In this document: piece by piece, positions 34,301 to 43,619 of the stretch
Position numbering within the stretch: the stretch's first letter is position 1
Layout of the letters: each line of letters starts with the position of its first letter
Assembly (NCBI GenBank): GCA_959347315.1
Contig: OY365813.1
Span: 18,846,324-18,910,323 of the forward strand
Source of the DNA: Bimastos eiseni
Taxonomy: Eukaryota > Annelida > Clitellata > Crassiclitellata > Lumbricidae
Direction of reading: 5' to 3'
Length of the DNA: 64,000 bases
Position numbers and translations under genes: made by a program
The notes under the pieces: generated by a model
What the model was told of the DNA's origin: nothing
Database searches by the model: none
Seen by the model: the letters and a program-made list of their open reading frames with translations, nothing else

Positions 34301-37300
34301 TATTACTATTATTAGTATTATTATTATTCTACTATTTCTAGATACGATACAATAATTCGTGCGTTACTTAAGGCAGAAACTCGTCGTCCAGTGTCTGAGG
34401 GACGAAGTCAGGAGACTCCGAGTGTTCGAAAGCGAGTGCATATTCAAGGACGACCTGCTCGACCAGCTGAAGGACGAGATCGCCTACTTACAACTGAAGC
34501 TTCGTCAGTTCGAGGTTGGCTGCCTGGAAATCACTGGTCAGGAACAGCTGAATTCTGAGACAGGCATTAAGATGCTCCAGCTGGACAAGGAGGCGTCGCC
34601 TGAGGAAAAACAACAACAGATGCTGACAAGAATTGTCGTAAGACGACTGTTCTCATTAGGATTAATTGAATTTTTAATTAGAAATCAAATGGTAATTTGT
34701 GAAGAGACGATTGTCTTTATTTGCTTCTGATGAACACATACTCATTACATTGTTGATAATAATAATTATAATAATAATAATAATGACAATTTATATGGTG
34801 CTGTAAACTTAAACTTCCCAGTCAGCACTCCCACGTTGGGCCAATATTGGAGCATTTGTTTGACCCGTGTTGGACTAGTGTCGAGCTAATGTTGGGCTTA
34901 TCTTGGGCGAATGCTGAACCAACATTGGTCCAACTTTTGATGGGTGTTGGTTGGGCCAATATTTCACCAATGTTGGGCCAATTCTGACCAATATTGGGCC
35001 AATCTTGGGCGAATGCTGAACCAGTATTAGTCCAATATTTGATCAGTGTTGGTTGGGCCAATATTTGACCAATGTTGGGCCAATCTTGGGCGAATGCTGA
35101 ACCAGCATTAGTCCAATATTTGATAGGTGTTGGGCCAATATTTGACCAATTCTGGACCAGTGTTGGGTCGGATAACTTCTTTTGTAGGCCGTATTATATG
35201 TAGTTTGACTGTACAGTTATATTTCTGCATTGCTGTCATTCTTCTCAAGCGAATGCCCTCAGTGGCCATCTTAGGACCGGATGATCATCATCCATTGTCA
35301 TCTGTTCCTAGCTTACATTCCACTCAGCACTCCAATCAGACCCAGGACAGTCAGCATTCTTCCACAGCAGTTGGGGAGCCAAAGACCGTTGTGTCCTCTG
35401 CCAGTTCTGCTGTTTCTTCCTATCAGAATGCCAAAGACCTCCAGAAAGAACTGAACCTTGCTCGAGGGTTTCTGTTCGAGATGCAGAAAGACTTTGCGTC
35501 TAAGGTAAAACTGATTCAAATTTGTTTGACTGGAGTCTTTCCTAAATTGAGATTGCTTTTTTGCTTTTTCCACCGGATACTGTGCTAGATAGTCTGGTGG
35601 TTTGCGTGCTAGGCTGTCAATCAAGAGGTCGTGGGGTCAAATCTGCAACATGGCCGACATTTGGTTTGAAATTTCAGCTCCACCTGATGACCAATTCAGC
35701 TATGATGAGTACACTGACCGTACACAGTCAGTCAAAAGATGAGACAGTGAGAGAGAGGACCGGACACTCGTCTTCATATGCCGAGTCTGAGAAAATGAAG
35801 TCGTTAACGCGTCATGCCATTGTCTGCCTCAGGGCTAGCCTAAGTGACTGATCTTCTTCAGTCTGCAACCATTCTTCACAATTTTATTGTTGTTGCCCAA
35901 ATTGTATGTCGAAGGTGTTTTTAAAAACGTGAAGCTTCTGCGGCCGAAACATTGGTGTCTCAACTCACGGAAAAATTACTTCTGCTGTCAAAGGTTCTTA
36001 CGTATGTCTAAAAACCACACTAAGCCTAACACTGACACTAACCGACCCTCATGACGCACATTACAAAATTTAGGTTTTTTAACAGTGTACATGTGCCTAA
36101 TCTTGTTCACGTGCAGAGGTCTTCACTGCCTGCTATATTTTGAACATGTTCAGCCACAGAAGTAAAATTTTCCTTTTGTTGCATTCGAACTTTCGGCTGC
36201 AGAAGAGTTATCCTTTTAGAAATGGAAAGGATCCTACACAATTTAGGTTTCTACGATGTTGATTCAAGATATTTATGTCATGGTCGAAATACAAGATTCG
36301 TGTGTTGGAATATCAAAGTATCTGTGTTGAAATATTTAATTGATTGCTGTTAAGATGTCTGTTTTGAAAACATTGAACTGATTTCTGCCTTAATAGATAT
36401 CAACATGTTTTGCATTAAGTGGTATGCAGTCAAAGTTGAAATATGATGAAGTATGTTTTCAGAGGTTTTTTGCGTCTTTTGTAGGATGCTACGCTCTCAA
36501 AATTGGCCAAGGAAGCCGATGACCTGAAACAGGAGGTCCTTGATAAGGATCTGGTCATTGGTACATTAAGAGAGAGAGTGAGTAGAAAGCGATTAATGAT
36601 CATCCATGGGAAGCTCTGAGCTGCTCTGTTAATCATTATTTCTGAAAATATGTAAATAACTGATTTTATGCTTGTTTTCATAATAATTTTAGTGACATTA
36701 AATAAAACTTACTTTAAATGTGTTAAGCCAATTTTTAGCTTTTTGCAGTCTGATGTAATAATTATTTCCACCAGTGTACATTTTTATTTGATTTATTCAG
36801 AAATCTGATATCGCCCTTCCTCCAACATCTTTTACTCAGAAGTGCACACGCCTCGACGGCGCAATTACAATTGTACTGCAGAGCAATTGTGCACAAAGGA
36901 CTTGCGCAAGGTCCCTACACAGTGATGCTTCGGACGAGGGTCGAACCCGCTCATTCAGCGCACACTGAACGTTACTGGCCGACCACTGTAACCGATCATC
37001 CACAGCGCGGCACATATAGAGCCAGACATCATGCATGCATATATGCATATATGCATATAGCAACTTGGGCTTTCAAATGATAACGATAATCTCATGTGCA
37101 CATACTTCTGAATTGACGGGGTGTTTTGAATGTATTGTTATTGCAGATGGAGCCATCATCACCTGAAGAGATGGACCTTGTGATGGTGTTGGTGAAGAGA
37201 GATAGGGAACTGCTGCTGTTGCAAAAGGTCGATTCTCCATATTCTCGTTACATTTGGAAGCTTAATCAGCTTTATAGTTATTCTTAGATCTGCATTTTTC

Positions 37301-40300
37301 CAGTTTCGCATGAGCCTCGATTGCAGCTTCAGTCACGCCTCTTTCCATCTGTGCTCCAAAGTGTTTTGGAGTTGCATGCAAACTAATTACTACATTGAGT
37401 GTAGGCTGAGTCCATGGGCAGAGACTTTGTCTTGGGTTTGGGAGGACAGGTCGACCAGAATGAAGTTTGGGGTGATAGGTTTGAAAAATTTCCATTCCCA
37501 AACGTGGACGCAGCAAAAATATGATGAACAGTGGAAATCACTGTAGAAATGTTCAATATTTATTAAATATTTATTAAATATTTATGAAATATTGGAGGAG
37601 ACACAGCTCCATCCCCTCCAACTGAAATTTTGGGGGACCATCTTCTGTCACCCTAAGTCTCCGCCCATGGCTGGGTCCCATAAACGTTGGAGTGCATGCA
37701 GATCATGTTTTGACTTATTCAAGAGATTTGGGTTAGCACGATCTATGCACGGAACTGTACATTGCGTGATTCCATTCATGTGGTCAGCGTGAATAAGTTG
37801 TTTAGGCTTTGATAACAGCTGAATGACTAATGCAATCTTATACCTGGCTATATATTGGACAAGATTGTTTTGCTAACTGAGGTTGCATAATTGTATGAAA
37901 TGACTTGTAACATCGTTTAGGCCAGCGCAGCCTCTGAGTGAGGATCTTGAAGGGGCGCTATATAAATGTTCGATTACACTACATTACAATGCATTTAATA
38001 ATACGATTTTTGTTGGGTCAAAAGAAAATAATTATGTTACTGTGCCTTTTGATAGTGCTATTAGCCACTGGCACTTAATGTTTATGCAATAGTAATGATA
38101 AATGCATAACGGCTACTTTGTTTCCACAGAGATTGAAGATTTCTACGAAGCATGAAGCAGAACAGTCTTCTGCAATAGCATCTTTGAAAAATGAGTTAGA
38201 ATCTTTGAAGAAATCAACTGTAGTTGACCGATCGGTATGTGGCTAATTGAATGAAAATATTAAATTGCTGTATGATTCTGATATTGTTTTCGTCTTTTCG
38301 ATTCAAGCTCATACAGTGCATTACAATTACATGATGTTGTAACGGATAACGCAGATCAACTTCATTTCATTTCCGAAATTTGATACCGCCCTTCTTCCAA
38401 CATCTTTTTGCTCAGAAGGGCATACACACGTCTCGGCGGTGCAATTGCAGTTGTACTGCAGAGCAATTGTGCGCGAAGGACTTGCTCAAGGTCCCTACAT
38501 AGTGACGCCCTGGACGAGGCTCTATCCCGCGCGCTCAGCACACACTGAACTTTACGGGCTGACCGCTCTAACCGATTGGCCACTGTGCCACACATGCTGA
38601 TTCATGCTGACCATTTGATAACTGAGTTTAACAAGAATCAAATTGAAAAGTTTAGCAGGAATCGAATTTTAAAATTTAACATGATTCGATTTAAAAAGTT
38701 TAAAGGGAATCAAATTTAACTGTGTGGCAGCATGCAAGGTGCCCATCTGTACTAGCGCCGGTGAATAAGCTGGTCTCCCTGACGTGGCCTTTAGGGGCGT
38801 TGAGAAAGTTTAGAAGATTTACATTACATTACAATACTACTGCACACTTTACAATCGCTACCTAACAAATGGGAGGATTAGTCAACCTATAGGGCTGTCG
38901 GATATCGAATCCACCTTCTTTTGATCTATGTTCCAGTGTCTTCAACCTTCTCTCTGCCCCATGTGCATAGATGGAGACTTGGAGACTTTGGTTGATAAAA
39001 ATTTCTATTGTCAAACACATGGATGTAGCAGTGGAAATGTTGTAGAAATTTATAATATTCCTGAAATATTTATGAAATATTGGGGGATATAAACAGCTCC
39101 ATCCTCTCCACTTGAACCTTTGGAGATCACTGTCCCCCTAAGTCTCCAACCCCCTGTCCATATGTATTGATAAGTAATTGCAATATATGGGGTAATCAAT
39201 GACAAAATTGTGTAAAGGAGCTGTGTGGCTAACCGGGTGCATGCCTAAATGTGCAGACGAGGTTATTTCCGGAGATTACCTGTTTTTATACAGCGCTATA
39301 GTCGTTGGGTTCAACCCCTCGACTCTTTTCCTGACCTCTCGTTTAAAGTAACTGGAAAATGTTGTTGGGAAACAAAACTGAAATATCTCATAAGTAGCAG
39401 TTGTTTTGTTTAATTTGCAACTTAGTAGCAACATTAGATTTTGATGTGTTTTTCGGAAATTAATCTAAGGTTTTTTTGGCCCTCGGCTCTGTTTTTTGCA
39501 GCTAAAACATCGTTCTTACATTTGGAAATGCATTACTTTTGGCCAAATTCCAAGTATATTCAGAGTGTACAAGCAAAAAATAGAGTGTAAAAAGTTGTTC
39601 CATCTTGGCTTCTTTTGCTGACGTTGATCAAATTTTTTCTTGATCGCAGGCTCTCAGAAAACACCAGTCTGAAAACGATCAGAATAAGATCAAGTTACTG
39701 GATCTCGAAAGACAGGAACGTTTGGCTAGGATCGAAGTGGAACAGCTCAATAAGTCTGTGAGTCCATAAATCTCTCTATATAGCTCATCATAATCATCGG
39801 TTGTAAGTTTCGTAATAGGTTATGTTTGGCTTTAATTGATAGGGGGTCCGGAGGCAAATACCTCCAATTTCTGGTAGGAGGGATATTTTTTGAGTCTTCG
39901 GGGGGGATACCTTGCCTTCTTGACGCTTGATACCGAGGGTTTGCCTCCATCACTCAGAGGGGATTGATGCCCATGGATATAGGTAAATCAGTCAATCATA
40001 AAGGCTCCAGTTGATTGAGTAAATTGGTCAATCAGTCTTAAATCTATCTCATGACACATTGGCAGGACACTGTGCTGTGCCTCGCAGGGTCTTCTTCTTG
40101 TCCCTTTCTCTCGGACCTCTACTATGCAGTATCGTGCTTTATCGGTTGGGGGGCCCGACTGCTTGGAATGGCCTTCGATTGGATCTTCGGCTCTTGCCTC
40201 GGAACTCTCTTTCCCATTTTTATTCCACTCAGAAATTTGTCTTGTTTGGCTGAGGTTGGATTGGGAGCACCTCTGAGTAGATTGCTTGAAGAGGCACTAT

Positions 40301-41401
40301 ATCAAGTTTCATTGATTGATGGATTGATTGATGGATTGATTGATTTGATTCATTAGCTTGTTGTTTGACTGATTGATTGGAAACGTTGGAGAGGATGCGT
40401 GTTTTCTTCGTCGTGTTTTCAGTTGGAGAAGTTTAGAAGTCGTACGATTCAGGTTGCATACAACCAGCTGAATTCGAAGACTCCCAATAAGAAATTCACA
40501 GACGAGGAATTGCTGTTTGCTTTGAGTAAATGCTCTGCCTCACCAGTCTCAGATGCTGCCAGCAAAAACCAATCGAACACGGTATGTAGGCCTATTGTTA
40601 AATTACCTTCAAAATCGATTACAATGTTATTAACCAACAATGCTGTTACTTAAGATATCCCTCAGGCTCATCATTTTAGAGTCAGTATTCTCATCGCCGC
40701 ATTTAATTACTGCTGAGCCAACAAGGCCCTGGTGTGGAGCGGCACATTTCAAGGGGTGGAAAAGCTGGATTTGAGCTAATTTTTTTTAATGTAAATGTTA
40801 GCAAGCCAGTGGACTAAGTAAGAAATGTTTGATCATTGTGTTAATCTTATACTGTTTTTAAGTTTAAATTAACACACTCACTAAGTTAATAAGTTTTATT
40901 TATTTCCTTTTTTAATAGAAACAGACTAGCATAGTGCTGGTTTCTCTTCCTAATATAACATCTGTTAAAATTTCTGGATTTCAATATGCAGTTTAAGTGT
41001 TGGGAAAGGCAGCATAGAAATCTCACCTCCAATACTCACATCCTCCCTTACTTGCAATACCCTCACCCTCCCTTACCTCCGTTACTCTCACCCTCCCTTA
41101 CCTCCAATACTATCGTTCTCCGTCACCTGCGAAACTTTCATCCTCCCTTACCTGCAATACCCTCACTCTCTCTCTTTCCTCCGATACTCTCACCATCCAT
41201 ACCCTCTCGCCTTGAAGTAATGGTTCTGGGAGCTTACGTAGCGTATTTCATGGTTAAGGTGCTCTAGGGCAGTGTCGTAATTCAACTTTCTGGCTGTATG
41301 GTTTTTGTTCTTAGCCAAACAGTGACCAGGTGATCACTAAGTCTTCATCAAACAGCAGCATTCGCATGTTAAGTTCATCCTTTAATATTAGTTTGTTTTA
41401 G
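30315..41401 (+). CDS. FHAD1: FHAD1 orthologue: FHA domain plus coiled-coil protein
   Basis: Matches vertebrate FHAD1 (forkhead-associated domain-containing protein 1). Exons: 30315-30407, 31102-31308, 31724-31877, 32821-32897, 34377-34637, 35250-35504, 36485-36577, 37147-37227, 38130-38234, 39650-39757, 40423-40581 and a candidate last exon 41315-41401. Frames join cleanly with GT-AG borders. The start gives 'MKGYLKSLDGVFQL', like human 'MKAYLKSAEGFFVL'. Later coil 'LRDEVRRLRVFESE' aligns with human 'LGKEVSRLSDYEIE'. Predicted length is about 559 residues; the vertebrate protein is about 1,400, so either the gene is shorter here or C-terminal exons are elsewhere. The molecular role of FHAD1 is poorly known. 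Confidence 0.85.
30947..31031 (+). repeat. (CCCT)n followed by (TA)n
   Basis: About sixteen CCCT units are followed by a TA run, ending 70 bp before the second FHAD1 exon. Confidence 0.95.
31350..31500 (+). mobile_element. LINE 3' end with GATTGATTG tail
   Basis: 'ctttcctaggaactctctat' and 'tctactctgaaatctgtctt' match the ORF2 C-terminal remnant at 40190-40250, followed by 'gagtagatttcttcgagg', 'gcgctatataaag' and 'tgattgattg'. Confidence 0.7.
31553..31690 (+). mobile_element. tRNA-derived SINE, family 2
   Basis: 'gtttagcggttagtgtgtct' (A box) and 'ggggttcaaataccccgg' (B box, near-perfect tRNA T-arm) are followed by 'gcagaaatttgctctacc'. It precedes FHAD1 exon 3. Confidence 0.75.
31724..32897 (+). 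CDS. FHAD1: FHAD1 linker exons
   Basis: Exon 31724-31877 continues in frame from GAA/GTGAGA with a Pro-rich linker ('HPVPPQVVYKDGLPQLHAAL'). Exon 32821-32897 ('EQAQWIIGPGEEACEE', 'NEEENL') is inferred from a good acceptor (GTGGTTTTAG), donor (TTG/GTCAGT) and exact phase fit between neighbours. An alternative donor inside it (CCAG/GTGAGG) would break phase with the next exon. The first of the two is firm, the second is moderate. Confidence 0.7.
32985..33200 (+). mobile_element. SINE-like repeat, family 3 (longest copy)
   Basis: The head 'gtagagtaatggagaacgca' and 'cgttctcgactcgtatccc' looks like a decayed tRNA A/B-box pair. The body reads 'ggttgattagtccttctttc', 'gccaggtggcagttttt' and the core 'gcatggctgccgacagttaa', 'actcctgtaataacttgtca'. 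In an FHAD1 intron. Confidence 0.7.
33200..33345 (+). mobile_element. LINE 3' end, same family as 21780-22000
   Basis: 'ccctccagctggaacagct', 'gggagctactctctgcccct', 'aagactttcctgttctctg', 'gagcgcctctcatatcgag' and 'tggcactatata' align along 21835-21985. Confidence 0.65.
33465..34285 (-). mobile_element. LINE ORF2 C-terminal half, broken
   Basis: On the minus strand: catalytic box 'LRYADDIVLLATS', 'VAKTKVMTNNNG', 'LEQVDSFTYLGNRVTKDGD', 'KTKLRLMKALAWPVATYGCE', then a frameshift, then 'NKCMRKLLRIPWTAMVTTKQ', 'LRYFGHIVRQPKDSIEN' and a decayed C-terminus. This arrangement is typical of the widespread invertebrate 'endonuclease-reverse transcriptase' LINE proteins. The endonuclease and N-terminal RT are missing. 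It is inserted antisense in an FHAD1 intron. Confidence 0.88.
34377..40581 (+). CDS. FHAD1: FHAD1 coiled-coil exons
   Basis: Seven exons, all phase 0 at both ends, encode heptad-rich coil: 'KLVVQCLRDEVRRLRVFESE', 'LKDEIAYLQLKLR', a Ser/His/Thr-rich stretch (35250-35504) ending 'DLQKELNLARGFLFEMQKDF', 'LKQEVLDKDLVIGTLRER', 'VLVKRDRELLLLQK', 'LKNELESLKKS', 'DLERQERLARIEVEQLNKS' and 'LEKFRSRTIQVAYNQL'. Uniform phase-0 exons suit repeated coil growth by exon shuffling. Introns are packed with mobile elements. Confidence 0.82.
34800..35170. repeat. TTGGGCCAAT minisatellite
   Basis: Tandem variants of 'gttgggccaatattgg', 'gaccaatgttgggccaatc' and 'ttgggcgaatgctgaacca'. CCAAT occurs densely on both strands, and CCAATATTGG and similar words are palindromic. 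Placed in the FHAD1 intron just before the exon at 35250. Confidence 0.88.
35583..35720 (+). mobile_element. tRNA-derived SINE, family 2
   Basis: 'gatagtctggtggtttgcgt' (A-box region), 'gtggggtcaaatctgc' (B box), then 'tttggtttgaaatttcagct' and 'ccacctgatgacc'. Reference plus-strand copy for the family. Confidence 0.75.
36801..37013 (-). mobile_element. tRNA-derived SINE, family 1, copy C
   Basis: Minus-strand copy with 'GAGCGGGTTCGACCCTCGTC' (B box), 'GCATCACTGTGTAGGGACC', 'GCAAGTCCTTTGTGC', 'CACTTCTGAGTAAAAGATGT' and 'GGAAGGAGGGCGATATCAG'. In an FHAD1 intron. Confidence 0.85.
37412..37670. mobile_element. MITE-like element with 16-bp inverted ends
   Basis: Begins CCATGGGCAGAGACTT and ends AAGTCTCCGCCCATGG; the ends are inverted repeats with one mismatch. 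The interior has 'cagtggaaatcactgtagaa', 'aaatattggaggag' and 'cagctccatcccctcc'. Flanks CTGAGT and CTGGGT could be a 6-bp target duplication with one change. A diverged copy is at 38957-39165. Superfamily unknown. Confidence 0.65.
37915..37990 (+). repeat. 'GGCGCTATATAAATG' retroposon tail
   Basis: 'gtttaggccagcgcagcctc', 'tgagtgaggatcttgaagg', 'ggcgctatataaatg' and 'attacactacattac'. Confidence 0.6.
38370..38595 (-). mobile_element. tRNA-derived SINE, family 1, copy D
   Basis: Minus-strand copy with 'GTGGCACAGTGGCCAATCGG' (A-box region), a B box damaged to 'GGGATAGAGCC', 'CACTATGTAGGGACC', 'GAGCAAGTCCTTCGCGC', 'GAGCAAAAAGATGTTGGAAG' and 'AAGGGCGGTATC'. In an FHAD1 intron. Confidence 0.85.
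38957..39165. mobile_element. Second, diverged copy of the MITE at 37412
   Basis: Shares 'gcagtggaaatgttgtagaa', 'atttatgaaatattgggg', 'cagctccatcctctcc', 'actgtccccctaagtctcc' with the first copy. Ends 'gatggagactt' and 'aagtctccaa' are inverted. Confidence 0.6.
40060..40350 (+). mobile_element. LINE ORF2 3' end with (GATTGATTGATG) tail
   Basis: Frames read 'GPTAWNGLRLDLRLLPRNSL' (ORF2 C-terminal W-N-x-L type), then 'gagtagattgcttgaagagg', 'cactatatcaagtttc' and a long GATT tail. It lies 70 bp before the FHAD1 exon at 40423. Confidence 0.7.
41315..41401 (+). CDS. FHAD1: Candidate FHAD1 terminal exon
   Basis: A good acceptor (TTTTTGTTCTTAG) is followed in phase 0 by 28 codons rich in Ser/Asn ('PNSDQVITKSSSNSS') and TAG at 41399-41401. 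Poly(A)-type signals follow at 42439 and 42478. No homology was recognised. An internal CAG/GTGATC could make it a 15-nt micro-exon leading to exons not found. Confidence 0.4.
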   Translation, partial: PNSDQVITKSSSNSSIRMLSSSFNISLF

Positions 41402-41989
41402 AAACGTTACTAGATTTATGCTGTATTTATGTTTGCATGTAGTGTTCTACTGCAGTTGTAGGACATAACTTGTCTCACAGAAACATCGAAAAATAGCATT
41501 TATGAAAACTATTTTAGGCTCTAATATGTGCGCGGCGTCAAATCAAATGGGTTGTCGAAAGGGTAGTCAAGGTCAGAGTCCGGTTTCCAGGGAGTCAAAG
41601 GATCGAGGCAGAGTAGCTGTTAAGGAGCGTCACTTTGGTTGATGATTGATATGCTGAAGACTATAATTACTATTATTACAGTTGGAACAATCTTCTGATT
41701 GGATGGGGCAGTATCCAAGTACATCACAGCATATAATGTTTGCATAAATAACAGGGTTATCTAATACAGACCTTCAATGGACTTTCCCTGAGTACAAGAG
41801 TAATGCCAACAGTAGTTGCAGTTTAACGACACTGTGTGATAGCAAAGATCATTTGCGTCGTCCTCCTCCTTTATCTAGGCTTGGGAGTGGCACTGTTAGG
41901 ATGCAAACAGTGGTGGAGTAAGTAATGCCAACTGCGGACGAGGTTCTCTTTATTTCCTTCCTTTATGAACTGTATAGTCATACACAGAT

Positions 41990-42152
41990 GTTGAACAAAG
42001 AGCTTCCTATGAAATTTTTTTATAATTATTTCAAATTGTTTAAACCTTATTTTAAACAATTTAGTTCACACTGACAGATTTTCGCGTACCCTTGGCTTCA
42101 CCCCACGCACGGATCCCTAGGGTTTCGAGGAACACAGTTTGGGAAACGCTGG
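41990..42152. mobile_element. hAT-type MITE family 1, partial copy
   Basis: 'tcctatgaaattttttt', 'cacactgacagattttcgcg', 'cggatccctagggtttcgag' and the terminus 'gtttgggaaacgctg' match the elements at 7849-8175 and 53755-54065. The other end was not found. Confidence 0.6.
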
Positions 42153-42438
42153 CCTAATACATTGTGTTGTTCTTGTCTGTAGGATCGAAATGTAAAGAAG
42201 TAATTTCTGACCAGTGTTCCAGACGTGATGCGATTTGTACGCCACGAGTGACGTAATTTATTCAGAGGATGTGTTGCCTAGCATATTTTCTGGTGACTAC
42301 TAAAGATATTTTCGCTTCCTCCTGTTTGTTGTTGCCTTTTCCTGATTACATTAAAGTCTTCTGTGTTTAGAATGTGATTTAATTTATTACAAGTTTTCAA
42401 CAGAATTCGAGAAGTTTATGCGTTTTTTGAAAAATCTT

Positions 42439-42444
42439 AATAAA
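42439..42444 (+). terminator. Candidate FHAD1 poly(A) signal
   Basis: AATAAA about 1 kb past the candidate stop, with another AATAAA at 42478-42483. Weak on its own in AT-rich DNA. Confidence 0.3.
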
Positions 42445-42734
42445 CTCAACTTAGCATCACATATTTTTAATTCTTTGAATAAATTGTTCTTCAAAATGTT
42501 CAAGTGCCGTTAGAGTTTAATTAAATGTAATTCTAGCTCTGTAATTAGGCTTAAATTTAATTGTTACTCTTTACGGTCACATATTTGTATCATCAGTTCG
42601 ATTCGCTCCTTCGCAAATCCTATCCTGATTCCTCCTCTTCCTCCTATCTCCCTCGCCGTTTCAACTCCAAACACCATCCACCTTAGCCGTCTACCTGTCT
42701 GCCTGCCTGACTCTCTGGATTTGACCCCCTGCCT

Positions 42735-42825
42735 ATCGATTCTGTTTTGATTGAGCGTCTGTGAATAAGCTGGTTCCCGCGACTTCGCTTTTGTGGGCGC
42801 TGTAGAAATGCTGAGATGTACATGG
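42735..42825 (+). repeat. Retroposon tail, 'AATAAGCTGGTTCCCGCGACTTCG' type
   Basis: 'gtgaataagctggttcccgc', 'gacttcgcttttgtgggcgc' and 'tgtagaaatgctgagatg'. Related tails lie at 38750-38830, 54355-54415, 56790-56880, 57010-57085 (plus) and 52650-52720 (minus). Confidence 0.55.
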
Positions 42826-42829
42826 TGTA

Positions 42830-42960
42830 TAGGTGATGTCCATTTAGAGCGATGTGATTAGTTCACCTCGATTCGCTAGGTGGCGCCATGTACACGGCGT
42901 CTATTTAGCGCGACAAAATTAGTTTATTTCGATTTGCTAGATGGCGCCATACACAGGACA
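42830..42960 (+). repeat. Two tandem copies of a ~65-bp unit
   Basis: The unit 'ccatttagagcgatgtgatt…' appears twice: about 42838-42895 and 42898-42955. Shared words are 'tatttagcgcgac', 'attagtt…cgatt.gctag' and 'atggcgccat.tacac'. Not recognised as a known family. Confidence 0.7.
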
Positions 42961-42984
42961 AATCGGGAAAGAGGTTGAGGATTT

Positions 42985-43605
42985 GCCCATTCTCTCTATT
43001 GTGCCCTCAACCTCCCTTTTCTCCAATTTTCCCTCAACCTCTCTTTTCTCCATTTGCGCTCTTCCTCACTTTCCTCCATTCACTCTCTTCCTCCCTTTCC
43101 TCCATTTTGCTCTCGTCCTTCCTTTCCTCCATTTGCTCTCTTGCTCCCTTTCCTCCATTTTGCTCTCTTCCTTCCTTTCCTCCATTTTGCTCTCTTCCTC
43201 CCTTTCCTCCCGTTTGCCCTCATCCTTCCTTTTTATATTTTGCCCTCACCCCTTTCCTCAATTTTGCCCTCACCCTTCCTTACCTCCATTTTGCCCTCAC
43301 CATCCCTTTCCTCCCTTTTTGACCTCACCCTTCCTTTCCTCCATATTGCCCTCACCCTCACTTTCCTCCATTTTGTTTCACCCTCCCTTTCCTCCACTTT
43401 GCCCTCAACCTCCCTTTCCTTCATTTTGCCCTCATCCTCCCTTTCCTATATTTTGCCCTCACCCTCCCTTTCCTCCATTTTGCCCTCACCCTCCCTTTCC
43501 TCCATATTGCCCTCACCCTTTTTTCCTCCATTTTACCCTCACTCTCCCTCTCCTCCATTTTGCTCTCATCCTCCCTCTCCTCCATTTTACCCTCCACCTC
43601 CCTTC
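42985..43605 (+). repeat. Pyrimidine-rich 28-30-bp minisatellite
   Basis: More than twenty copies of 'ccctttcctccattttgccc' plus 'tcaccctc'. The plus strand is almost purine-free for 600 bp. The Pro/Phe/Leu-rich frames across it (42941-43657) are repeat artefacts. It lies between the convergent FHAD1 and CROCC genes. Confidence 0.92.
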
Positions 43606-43619
43606 TAACTGTTTAAAGA

